From NCBI RefSeq assembly GCF_004664715.2, contig NC_051072.1, positions 39,556,142 through 39,620,141 of the forward strand: 64,000 bases of DNA, written 5' to 3'. The notes under the pieces are model-generated. The model saw only the letters and a program-made list of their open reading frames with translations. It was not told where the DNA came from and did no database searches. Positions 25,483-35,820 of this stretch are shown here, piece after piece (the stretch's first letter is position 1; each line of letters starts with the position of its first letter). The translations under genes and the position numbers were made by a program. Source of the stretch: Peromyscus leucopus (taxonomy: Eukaryota; Chordata; Mammalia; Rodentia; Cricetidae).

Positions 25483-25860
25483 TTTCCTGGTCAACTTTGT
25501 ACAGTTGGCCACAATCCAGGACAACGTGGTTGCCTGGCCTGTATCCAGTGAGTCCCTTGATCCGAGTCTGAGGAAAATGTCCTGGGAAACAGGTCGGATC
25601 CAGCTGCTGTTAGTTCATTCCGCCCCTGCCTCAGTCTCTCGGCAGGCGGCTGGGTGTAGACCAGGCGAGCGCACTCCCCCGCCGGAGCCTGTTCAACGTC
25701 ACCCTCCTCCCCCAGCCCCAGCCAAAGATCACTGACGAGCTCTGGAGGCTCCGGAACATGGAGGGAAGCCACCGCGCTAGCTTGGCTTTTGTAAGCCCTG
25801 CAAAGCAGCCTGTTAAACTATTGGAACTAATGCGGCGCAGCTGCTCCAGTGACTTCTGCT
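25483..25860 (-). promoter_or_regulatory. Pde4d: Pde4d5 5'UTR and proximal promoter region
   Basis: This is the most GC- and CpG-rich unique stretch near the exon. Minus-strand motifs read directly are: a GC box GGGGCGG (25626-25620), a half-CRE TGACGT (25701-25696) about 215 bp above the ATG, an inverted CCAAT (25824-25820), and an E-box CAGCTG (25838-25843). A further TGACG lies on the plus strand at 25733-25737. No clear TATA box is visible. The human PDE4D5 promoter is reported to be induced by cAMP through a CRE roughly 200 bp upstream, so the half-CRE is a reasonable counterpart. The transcription start cannot be fixed from sequence alone. Confidence 0.7.
25696..25701 (-). promoter_or_regulatory. 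cAMP-response element half-site in the Pde4d5 promoter
   Basis: Minus strand reads GTGACGTTG, containing the CREB half-site TGACGT but not the full palindrome TGACGTCA. Position and known cAMP induction of PDE4D5 make a feedback role plausible: cAMP/PKA/CREB raising the enzyme that degrades cAMP. Function is inferred. Confidence 0.5.
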
Positions 25861-26060
25861 TATGTACATAAAAAGTCCTGGGGGGGAGGGCTTAACCATC
25901 AGATGCCTGCTACTCCTCTGTTTGGCCAGCCTTTCCATTTGCTTATTCTGAATGCAAAGGAAAGAAAAACTTGGAACTTGACCTTTCTCTCCACCAGGGG
26001 CTATTTATCGCCCTACGGTCTACATTCATAAAAGAAAATTGCTGGTCCTTTGGTTTGGCT

Positions 26061-26101
26061 CTCTTCCTTCCTTTTCTTTCTTTCTTTCTTCCTTCCTTTC
26101 A

Positions 26102-26183
<82 letters not shown>

Positions 26184-26216
26184 TTCTTTCTTTCTTTTCC
26201 TTCCTTCCTTTTTTCA
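26061..26216. repeat. (CT)n microsatellite in a (TTTC/TTCC)n block, upstream of the Pde4d5 promoter
   Basis: A pure CT array at 26104-26180 (about 38 units) is bordered on both sides by TTTC and TTCC units. On the gene strand it is a GA polypurine tract starting about 620 bp above the start codon. Confidence 0.95.
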
Positions 26217-27601
26217 AGGGAAGACTAAACAATCAGCAGCTAAACAAGGAGGAATGTTTCCCTGCTTCCTAAAGTCAGTTTCATGTATCCTATGAGACAA
26301 ATCACAGAGAATAACACGGACTCCCCCTCCAGATACAAACCAAAGGTTTCAGAACGCTATGCAGAAGGGACAGAGGGTGACTGTTGGGTTTTACAACCTT
26401 GTTAATTATGGTTCTTTCAAAGCACCAAGCAACACCATTTAGACCCACAAATAGTATTTGTAATCTCTTTGTACTTAAAGTAGTCTGCTCCTACAAGGGA
26501 TCCGTAGTTTTCAAAAGAATAGTTAAACACAACTTTTAAGGTTTCAATTGTTATGTATGTTATACATAATTGATACATTCAACCACAAGAGGGTAAAATA
26601 AATCGTTTTTCATAAATTCTTGTACTGCCTTTTAAAAGAAGATTGTAATTGTTAAAAATATAGCTTCAATAAACTTATTCAGAGAAGGTTTAAAATAAAG
26701 GGAAGAAAGCATTTTCTTACCAGAAAAGGAGTGGAAAATGATGTTAAAACAACTAGGTGAGCAATAAAACCTATTTAGTTGCATTGTGTGGAGCCTGGAA
26801 TGGTGGGGAAAAAAAACAGGAACCTGGCACAGGGTTGGTTCCAGCAGCCTGGAGACCTTTGGGGGGTTCTCAGATTGTTTTACACTTAGATAAAACAATA
26901 CCTTGTCGAGGACCTACAAAATTCATCCAGCCCAAAATTGGAGGCTGAAAAAATTAGAGACAATGATTGGGGGGGGGGGGGACTCTGAGATGGTGTGAAG
27001 TGGAGAATCGCTATAGTCACTGTTAACCTTAAATGGCCCTATGTTCCCCCCCCCTCCAGGCCCCTGCTGCAACTTCAAATTTAAATCTTTACCTTTCAAA
27101 TGGTACAGATATGGAAATGATACTCCAAGGTTTTGTTCACCAAAATCTAAGCTCAGCGATCCCATCCATCCCTCCTGATAACAGATTTGCAGCAATTCAC
27201 TGGTATGTACATGGTCTAATCTGAATGCTTCATGCAAAGATTGAAATTTAAAGAATTAGGTGTGATTATTTTTATTCCTAAGGAACTGTTATCAATACAA
27301 ACGTTTTTCACAATCTGCAACATTAAATGACAACATTCTTCAGTGGAATAAAAGACAGTCATCTATGCACATTATATCTACTGACATGCTGCAGAAGACT
27401 ATAATAATTATTTTGAAAGCATTGATATACACACATATGTACACTTATTTATATAAAGTGAGCTGAGAAGCTAAAATTTCATTAGGACTTATACAAAATG
27501 GTTGTATGGTACTTGACCTCAAGGAGTTTATTTCAATTTAAGTTTTAAAAAAAAAATGCTTAGAAAACTATACCAAAATACTCAGAAAGTCATCTAGTCA
27601 G

Positions 27602-27602
<1 letters not shown>
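26217..27602. other. Sequence upstream of the Pde4d5 promoter, mostly unique
   Basis: No exon recognised. A G run of 13 (26969-26981) and a C run of 10 (around 27046-27055) lie within 80 bp of each other. Confidence 0.4.

Positions 27603-27656
<54 letters not shown>
27603..27656. repeat. Compound (CA)n(GA)n microsatellite
   Basis: (CA) at 27603-27638, then (GA) at 27639-27656. Confidence 0.97.
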
Positions 27657-27847
27657 CGCATATTCTGAGAATTATGTGCACATGTAACAAAGAAACCATT
27701 AAAGACACAAAAGTATGAGGATTAAAAATTAATATAAAATCTACCATAGCCCATACTCCAATGGATGGTCCTATGGCCATGCACACACTGGAGTTACTAA
27801 TTTGACAGGTTATTCCAGCAGGTTAAATGGGAGAGGAGCACGGGAAT

Positions 27848-28022
27848 AGAGACTCAGGCCAGTGGTTAGGGCCTGTGCTGCTTTTAGAGAGAACCCAAGT
27901 TTGGTTCCCAGACCCAAATGGGGCTACACACAACAGCCTGTAACTCCAGTTCCAGCTGATCCAATGCCTCTGGCCGCCAATGGCACCCTGCACTCACATA
28001 TTAAGACAGAATCAAACACACT

Positions 28023-28071
<49 letters not shown>

Positions 28072-28080
28072 TTTAAAATA
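27848..28080 (+). mobile_element. B2-family SINE with terminal (CA)n
   Basis: ggccagtggttagggcctgt, ttggttcccagacccaaatg and agcctgtaactccagttcca follow B2 order. An (AC)22 array occupies 28026-28070 in the 3' region, then tttaaaataataaaa. Confidence 0.75.
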
Positions 28081-28390
28081 ATAAAAAACTAATTTTTAGA
28101 AAGAAAAAATGAAGACATGAGTGAGGAGGGAGACATGGTCAAGGGGTCTATGGGGAGTTGAAAGGCAGTGTGGGTATTATCGGAATACATTGTATTCACG
28201 TGCGAAATTGTCCAAGGAGAAGTACAAATGCATTTAAAAAATAATGGACAGAGACAAGACAGAAATGCAGACCTGCGAGAAGCGCTACAGAATACAAGTG
28301 CAAAATAAAGCAAATTTGCCAGAAGACCAAAAAAAAAAAAAAATCAGCATCTAGCAGTCAGGAATATAAAATTAAAAATTCAGATAATAG

Positions 28391-28517
28391 GACCCAGTGT
28401 GGTGGTTCAAGTCTTTTCTCCTGGCAGTAGGGAGGTAGAGGCGGGCAGGGATTTATGTGTTCCAGGCCAGCTATAGCTACATAAACAGACCCCTGTCTCA
28501 AGGAAACAAACAAAAAA
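28391..28517 (+). mobile_element. B1 SINE
   Basis: cccagtgtggtggttcaagt head, ggtagaggcgggcaggg, ccaggccagctatagctaca, and cccctgtctcaaggaaac tail. Confidence 0.8.
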
Positions 28518-28629
28518 TTCAGAAAATAGAATAAAGCAGTTTAAAAACAAAGCAAAACAGGATGTAAGAAAATGGACAAAAATAAAATGTCAGAACAACT
28601 CCCTCCTGTTTAAGGACAGTTTATTTCAC

Positions 28630-28800
28630 ATAAAGGTTGTATTTCCTTTGTACCAAGCCTACTTATGGAGTCCTCTGTGGAGAGTAGCAAATAGCTTGAC
28701 ACTGTCCTTGTCCTCAGGGAGCTTACATTCCAAGGACAGATAGCAAGGACAACACATTTGACAGAAAAGGGGCCAGAGAAAATCTTTGGGGCAGGAGATA
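28630..28800 (-). mobile_element. L2 3' end relic
   Basis: ctgtccttgtcctcagggag and cttacattccaaggacag match the antisense L2 terminal motif well. Confidence 0.6.
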
Positions 28801-28975
28801 TTTGGAGTCTAGTTCTAGGTAGACAGATTGATGTCAAGTGACCAAATAAAAATCTATTACCAACAATCAAATGGGCTCTGTTGGACCAATCATGAAGTTT
28901 AGGCACACCTAGATCCTGGTTCTTGCTTTCAGTGAGGATTTCAGCCCAGACTAAGGCTGCTAACAAAAGAAAATT

Positions 28976-29162
28976 AGGGTTGGGGAGATGGCTCAGTGGT
29001 TAAGACCACTGGTTGCTCTTCCTGAGGACCTGAGTTCAATTCCCAGTACCCACATGGCAGCTCACACCTGTCTGTGAATTCCAGGGGATTCGACATCCTC
29101 ATGAATACATGCAGGCAAAAACACCAGTGCCCAGAGAATAAAAATAAATCATTTTTTAAAAA
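28976..29162 (+). mobile_element. B2 SINE
   Basis: ggttggggagatggctcagt, gttaagaccactggttgctc, tgagttcaattcccagtacc, and an aataaaaataaatc tail: a well preserved copy. Confidence 0.92.
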
Positions 29163-29939
29163 AGGAAAAGCAATCATTTAAACTGTGGTCTCCTCTTCAA
29201 TGGCCTGTGATGCCCATGCTCATAGGGACAGGGCCCACTGCTGATTATTAGAGCTAAGCTAAACTGGAAGAGCCATTGCTTGTTCCAGCCTCACCAAGCC
29301 TGACATGAACCAAGCCTGATGAAGATGTTTGGCCAATCTCCCACTGCCATGGGTCTAGGGAGGGGGTGGGGCAGGTGTTGGTTTGATTCTCATGTAGATG
29401 CAGGACTGAGGGCCTCTTCCAAAGTCCCTATATTCACTGTTGCTTAGTTCCACCTCCTAGTTGCTTAAAATGATGGATGTATATGATGCTTTCTAGAAAT
29501 AAAAATTTAATTATTAATTCTTTTTTATTTTTGCAATTCTCTGCTACCCCCCTTAAACTACTAGAGAAACCCTGCTGTGTGGTGAAATCACACTTGAAAG
29601 TCGCTGCCTCATGAAAATCAAATTGTTAACTGATGAAGAGGTCTGGGAAGTGGGTACATTTGGATAAAATGGTGGCGATGTTCTTCATAAAAATGCCTGG
29701 ATCCAAGGATGCTCTTCCAACAACAGCACTCTGCTGTCTGCCTTTTACCCAAAATCTCTTACAAATTAGCTCTAGGGAACTTGTCTGAAAAACACAGTAC
29801 TGCAAGTAACAGCAAATAAGGTCTTAGGTTTTAACAAGTAGAAATTTGGACATAGATGAAGTACTTAGATAACATCACCATCATCCATACTTGGAACAGC
29901 AGATAGCATCTCCTAGACACCTCTTGGTGAATTTTCAAA
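29163..29939. other. Unique sequence, nothing recognised
   Basis: No exon or named repeat. Confidence 0.4.
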
Positions 29940-29999
29940 AAAAAAATTTTAAATTTAATATATTTAAATTTAAATATATATATAAAATTTGGAAAGGAC

Positions 30000-30031
<32 letters not shown>

Positions 30032-30065
30032 TATATATAAAACATTGATATATAATATATTTAAA
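29940..30065. repeat. AT-rich tract with (TA)n and TTTAAA-type palindromes
   Basis: Starts with overlapping aaattt/tttaaa units, then a (TA)11 run at about 30000-30022, a short CA run, and TA again. Confidence 0.9.
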
Positions 30066-30544
30066 AAACACATTTGGGGTCCTTACCAAATAATTCCAAA
30101 ATATGTTGTCTAATTAATTATTCATAAACTGTAAAACAAAGGAGAGAAGATTTATGAGGATTCTGGGACCAAGTAAGTGTGCTTGTCTGTACTCAGGTGA
30201 GTGCTGGGTTTCCCACAATTGAAAAGGAAACAATGATGTGGCTCATTCACAAGAATGGACAAATTGAAATGATTTACACTTGACTAAACAGCATTGTTTG
30301 CTTCTCCCAAGTTTGCTTTAATTAGGTAAGTAGGCAGTGAAGTGAGATTGCATTCTGATTGCCACAGAATGGGTCAGGCTATGCTGCGTAGTAGCTAAGC
30401 GGGTGTGGGCTCTGTTTGGAATGGAGAAGCTTGATTTGGACCCCAGCTGAGCTTCTGTGCGTTCTGTATTATTTTGGCGGCTCAGTCCATTATATTGTGA
30501 AACAGTCATGTCTATATAATAACATTTGCATAAAAATATGGGGT

Positions 30545-30884
30545 TCAGGGGAGATGATCTGGTCGGTAAAGTGCTGGCCATACAAGTGTGAGGACCTGAG
30601 TTCACATGTCCAGCATCCACATTAAAAAATAAGTAACTAAAAGTCAAGTATGGCAGTATGCCCCTGTTGTCCTAGCACTGGGAGGGTGGAGACAGGAGAA
30701 GTCCCTTGTGCTCACTGTCCTGCTAGTCTTGCTGAATCAGGGAGTTTGAGGTTAAGGTTCATTGGGAGACCTTGTTTCAAAAAATAAAGTGGAGAAAGAT
30801 AGAGGAACACAACAAATATCAACCTCTGGCATCCACAGAAGAACACGTGTGTGAACACAGGCACATCCCACACACCCACACACT
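30545..30884 (+). mobile_element. B4/RSINE1 SINE
   Basis: A tRNA/ID-like left part (ggggagatgatctggtcggt, gaggacctgagttcacatgt) is followed by a B1-like right part (gcccctgttgtcctagcact) and the typical tail (gggagaccttgtttcaaaaa, gaggaacacaacaaatatca, aacctctggcatccaca). This ID-B1 mosaic is typical of B4/RSINE1. Confidence 0.85.
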
Positions 30885-30964
30885 GCAAGGAGTGTCTAGT
30901 ACAGGATGAGTATGCCATAGATAGTCCATGTAACGAAGATTCACATTTAGTAGTTATAAGTTAT

Positions 30965-31115
30965 ATGCCGGGAATTTTGCATTTTATTTTACTTAATTCT
31001 TGCAATCATTGTAAGAGAAACACTATTTTACAGCTAGGACCATAAGGGCCAAAGGTCATTATCATTCAACAGCTGGTATACTTGGGCTCTAAATCTGTGT
31101 CTACAAGGTACCAGA
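30965..31115 (-). mobile_element. MIR SINE relic
   Basis: ttaattcttgcaatcattgt, ctattttacagctaggacca and aaggtcattatcattcaaca keep the full antisense MIR order. One of the clearest ancient repeats here. Confidence 0.75.
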
Positions 31116-31620
31116 GTATCCTGTTTTGACTTTATGCTACATTGTGTTTAAAGAAGAGCTGATCTGATATTTAAATCAATTATCCCCACTACTATGGAAA
31201 GTAATGGTCCCCTAAGTGCTCTGAATTCTTGTTCTAGTTAACAGAAAATCTGCCCTTGGCTGCACTCAGAACATACACTGTGACAACCCATGAAGCCTGC
31301 CAAGTCATGGAGTTCTTTTGGAGGCAAGGCAGCAGGGGGTGGAATTCCTGGGTGGTTTTTTTCCATCTATATATCTGTACTTCTTTAATGTGATGGCATT
31401 TTAATTAAAGTCCATAGTAGTTTTCCGCTTTGCCAAATAATATATTCCAAAATTATTCCATCCTAAACTTTCACCACAGTTTACCACACTGAGTTCATAT
31501 CATTAAAAATTATGGTGACACAATTGTAGCATCCCTATATCTAAAGGCAGAGTAGAATACTATAGAATGAAGCTTTGGAAAAAAATCTCACCATCTAGGC
31601 TAGCTTGCAAGAGATCTTTC
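31116..31620. other. Unique sequence, nothing recognised
   Basis: No exon or repeat seen. Confidence 0.4.
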
Positions 31621-31624
31621 TTAT

Positions 31625-31736
31625 CTTCCTTCCTTCCTTCCTTCCTTCCTTCCTTCCTTCCTTCCTTCCTTCCTTCCTTCCCTCCTCCCCCCTCCCTCCC
31701 TCCTTCCTTCCTTCCTTAATTCTTTTCTTTCTTTCA
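31625..31736. repeat. (TTCC)n tetranucleotide array, interrupted
   Basis: About 14 TTCC units, then a CCTCCC interruption, five more TTCC units and TTTC units. A long polypyrimidine block. Confidence 0.95.
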
Positions 31737-31737
31737 T

Positions 31738-31947
31738 ATTTATTTTATTTGTATGGATATTTTGCCTTCGTGTGACTATCTATGCCTTTGGAAGCCAGAG
31801 AGGGCATCAGATTTCCTGGAACTGGAGTTGCAGGCAGTTATGAGTCACCCTGTGGGTGCTGGGAGCTGAACTCAGGTTGTCCAGAAGAGCAGCCAGTGTT
31901 CCTAACAACTGAGCCACCTCTCTAGTTTTCTTTTTTTTTTTTTTTTT
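31738..31947 (-). mobile_element. B3-type SINE bordered by a T run
   Basis: Antisense order: tgtatggatattttgccttc, gggcatcagatttcctggaa, ctggagttgcaggcagttat, and ccagaagagcagccagtgtt, ending at the head complement gagccacctctctag. A T run of 17 follows at 31931-31947. Confidence 0.88.
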
Positions 31948-34900
31948 GACAGATTTATGCCTATGTGAAATTACTGTGATTATATTCACCCTAAAGTCCT
32001 GTGTTATCCCATTCCTTTCCCTCTGAATCTCTCCTTCTTCCCAGCCATTTCCCTAGTGGCTGCCCCATAATGACACCAGCAAGTATCTTTTTGAAAATGA
32101 ATGATATGCAATCCTTCCAACAAAGAGAATGAATGTGAAATATCAAATTAATAATCATAACAATTAGTTTAATAGGTGTTAAAATGAGTGTCAAATAGTC
32201 AAACAGATAGTGAAGTACAAGCATGAAGCAGGGCTTGAATGAAAGTTAAAATAGTCTGCATAAAAGAGTAACAACAGCCTGGACAAAGAAAGTGGTTGAA
32301 GGAGGGAAGAGATGTGAGGGTATTAACTCTTTACTGACTAAGACAACAAAACAAAACAATAAAATGTACTTGATACTCAGGTAGGTAATATACAATGGGA
32401 TTTAAATGCAGCTAATCTGATGGCAACATGTTTTATAATTTGGAAAAGGAGGATTCTGAAATCTGTTCCTATTCAATGTGAGTTTGTAAAAAGTGGAAAG
32501 GAGCTAATGAGGAACTAATTGTTAGGATTTGTTCATTGGCTTTCTATTAGCATACAATGAAATAAGGAAGACAATTTGATTGGAGATTTCTTAGCATAAT
32601 CAATTATACATACCACTAATTAAGATCCACTTAATTAATCATCAAAGACATGTTACTCTTTTCAGGCTATTTAGAAGTCATTGAGCAAGATGCATGCATG
32701 TGCTCATTTGCATTAGAGTTACATTTTACTTCACAGCTCAGTCTTGGTTCATTTTCATTAAAAGATCAAGCATGTTGAGTGTCCACAGATTAATCTAAGT
32801 ATTACTATTTCATCACCTCCCTTAAAGGAAAAGTTGACATTGTATAGAAACGCTCTATCAACAACATTAAAGTGGCATGCTTACTGTACATCTGGGGGAC
32901 AAACAACAATATAACCTAAATTAGTGTTTCTTCCTTTCTCCTGAAACAGGGACTTAAGACTACTAGGAGCAACAATCCCTAGTTGCTAAAAGAAACTCTG
33001 GAGTGACCCTTCTAAATGCTACTCAGACATCATAAATGACCATGGGTTTTGATGACCAACCCCAAAAAGTAAAATGTTATCATATTTTATCTTATCTGAC
33101 ATTTTTCCAGCAGAAAGAATAATCAAACATTTTTGGCTTCAATTTGCAGACATCCAATATCCACTATATCTGACTTATATCATTCCCTAGCCCACTCAGT
33201 CACTGAAAGGGCCACTAGGCAGAAGTGCAAGACACATGTGCACTCATTGGCACTGTCTTTTATCGCTCTATTTGGTCATCATAAGCACTCCCAAGTGGAA
33301 GACACTATGGCTTACATTCTGAAGCGAGTAAAGTTTGCAATAAAAGAAAAGTTATATAGCTTCCTCGAGATCATACATATCAAACACCTCCAAAGTTTCT
33401 TACAATCGAAAATTAAGAGATCTGCAAACTCACCCAAATAAATGACTCCCCATGTAACAACACAGAAAATCTTGGAGCCACTTTTAGACATTTTGTTCTT
33501 AATGACAATTCATAAAAATAAGGACATATTTGTTGTCTTTTCTCATATAACAGTTCATTATGAAAAAGAACATAATCTAATCTGTCTCCTAAGTCCAGAG
33601 GAATATAATACAACCATAATCCATTGAAAACCCAACAAGAAGAAGCATATTTTCCATCTCCCCATCTCTGTTCACCCACCATACATCCATCTATCAAGGA
33701 AATAGTTTTTAGGGCCTTTTTAAAACTTGCATAATGTAATTTGTAAACTTCCCATGGTCCATACAAATAACATTTGCCTCAATCCTTCTTCTGTTTCTTG
33801 GGTCTGCTTCTCATGAGATAAAATATTTCACTACAAGTATCTATATTTAGTTACTTAGAATTGTAGTTGGGATTCTTTAACGTACATAAACAACAATCCT
33901 CCAAAGACAAGCACATTTACAAGGATACGATTTTCATACCTAACTATAAGGACCCCCCTGGAATTTGTTGTTTATTGGGGACACTGACATAAGGCATTGT
34001 AAAGAGCAGGGAAGTATTCTCAATCCCACAAGCTAGTGCACTATGAACATATTAATTTCTCTCAACCTAACATTTACCAGTCTAAGGTCCTATAGATTTT
34101 AAAAGCTCAAAAATGCACACTTTAGTGTTCAGTGAATACATTCGATGAGTGAATTGTATGACATGCACATTACATCTCAATAAAGCTGTCTTAAAATAAC
34201 ATATTTACCCCCCACCCCCCAAAAAAAAAAGAGAGAGAGAGAGCTTTGATACAAAAAGCAAAGGCCTTAAATATTAGGTCTCTCTGTTTGGTTAAAAGTT
34301 TCTATAATGTGGGATTCAAAACTCATTGTCAAGCAGCAATATGGTCCCTTCCACTAGTGCCTAGGCTATTATAGACCACTGACTCTGCTTTAAGAGCCGT
34401 ATCCTGTGTTTAGGAAATGCATGATGGAGGGGGAGACAGTGCCACACTACACAGATGCCTTACCAATCTTATGATGGCCCTGAAACTTGTAGAAATTCCT
34501 TCCCTAACTAGAAAAAAAATGAAAAAATTGTGCTCTGACATCTGAGTCACAGCTCAGGCGACAGAGTGGGAGAGCAATGCCTAAGTTAATTTAATATTTG
34601 GAATCAAAGTATTGTTTTACTTCTAAAATAGTAAAGCTGCAGAGAGAGGTATATTCACGGTTACATAACAACAGGTTTTCAGAACATCAGGACTTAACCT
34701 TTTAGGCTATTAGAGGAGACGCTGAACTCATATTTTTCAAGTATGTCTCACAGTAAACTAGCTATTTCCAGCTTACGTTACACATATACACATCCATTTT
34801 TTCTGATTAAAAAGGTAGTTGAACCATACTGAATGGTGGTCCAAATACTTCCATCATGCTGGCCGTCTTTGGATTCCAATATTACTGTGCTCCATCTCCA

Positions 34901-35429
34901 AACTAAGTTCATCCTCCTCTTCCATTGCTCTCTACAGGCAAAAACTGTAACCTTCATAGAGGTCATGAGAGAGGGGCACTGAGAGATAGATTATGACAGT
35001 GTGGGTTACTTGCTATACTGTGCATTAAGCCAATGAAAGACTAGAGATGTACTAAAGATGCAGGAGAAGACATTGCTGTAGAAGGTATGTAAAGACAACT
35101 TAAGGCTGTAATAATTATAGTGTTTTTCAAACTTCAGTGTAGCTGAGAATCTCTTGGAGACCATGATAAAATGCAAAGTCAGATTTAAATGTGTCAGGTG
35201 GGATTTTGAATTTCCAAATCTTTCAGGTAGTTCATAGACTGCCCATGGACCAGAAATACTACCCCATATCTATGCACCAAGACAAGTCTTGATAGATATC
35301 CAGCAAATGCTATACAATGACAACAGTATCTTGGAGCTAGGTGATGCTGTGTCTTTGCATTCAGCTATTTGTATATATTCGATTATCTCCTAATATTCTA
35401 ATTACTAAATAAGTTTTATTTAGCTCTGA
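31948..35429. other. Repeat-poor single-copy stretch
   Basis: About 3.5 kb in which I recognise no SINE, L1 or LTR. It includes the homeodomain/octamer-rich segment at 32575-32720. A 117-codon minus-strand frame at 33413-33766 shows no domain and is probably chance. Confidence 0.5.
32575..32720. promoter_or_regulatory. Candidate conserved enhancer-like segment
   Basis: Within 110 bp lie CAATTA, TAATTAAG (32617-32624), TTAATTAA (32631-32638) and a perfect octamer ATTTGCAT (32706-32713). These are homeodomain and POU-type sites in unique DNA. Such motifs also arise by chance in AT-rich sequence, so this is a suggestion only. Confidence 0.3.
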
Positions 35430-35820
35430 TATTAATATTGATGGTAAACTTGACAGGATCTTAAACAAGTCTCTAGGCATGCCTATGAGGGATTACTGAG
35501 AATTAGAGCATGACAGTGAGGAATTTTATAGATTAGGTTCATTTGAGGTGGAAAGACTTATGCTAAGCGGCATCATTGCTGGAGCTGGAATCATGCACCA
35601 TAAAATGGGGAAGTGAGCTGAACATTAGCATTCACTGCTCTCTGTTTCTTGACTGTGGACACAAAGACACAAATGACCAGCTGTCTCAAGCTCCTGTTGC
35701 TATGACTCCCTTGCCATGATGGACTATAAACTTGACTTGTGAGCCAAAACAAGCCCTTTCTCCCTTAAATTGCATTGATTAGGGTATTTTATCACAGCAT
35801 CAAGACTAATTATGAAGATA
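35430..35820 (+). mobile_element. MaLR-type LTR (ERVL-MaLR, MT-like)
   Basis: Landmarks in order: aacttgacaggatcttaaac, ctctgtttcttgactgtgga, tgccatgatggactataaac, ttgtgagccaaaacaagccc, and a gtattttatcacagcatc 3' end. This order is common to a rodent MaLR-like LTR; the subfamily name is uncertain. No internal region is present. Confidence 0.65.

Noticed and set aside
25483..25524. N-terminal extension of the PDE4D5 frame by 14 residues
   Set aside because: The extended frame would have to begin at TTG (25524-25522), not ATG. The ATG at 25482 has good context and matches the known protein start.
33413..33766. 117-codon minus-strand open frame on the same strand as Pde4d
   Set aside because: Not part of any PDE4D isoform I know, and no proper acceptor/donor pair was seen.
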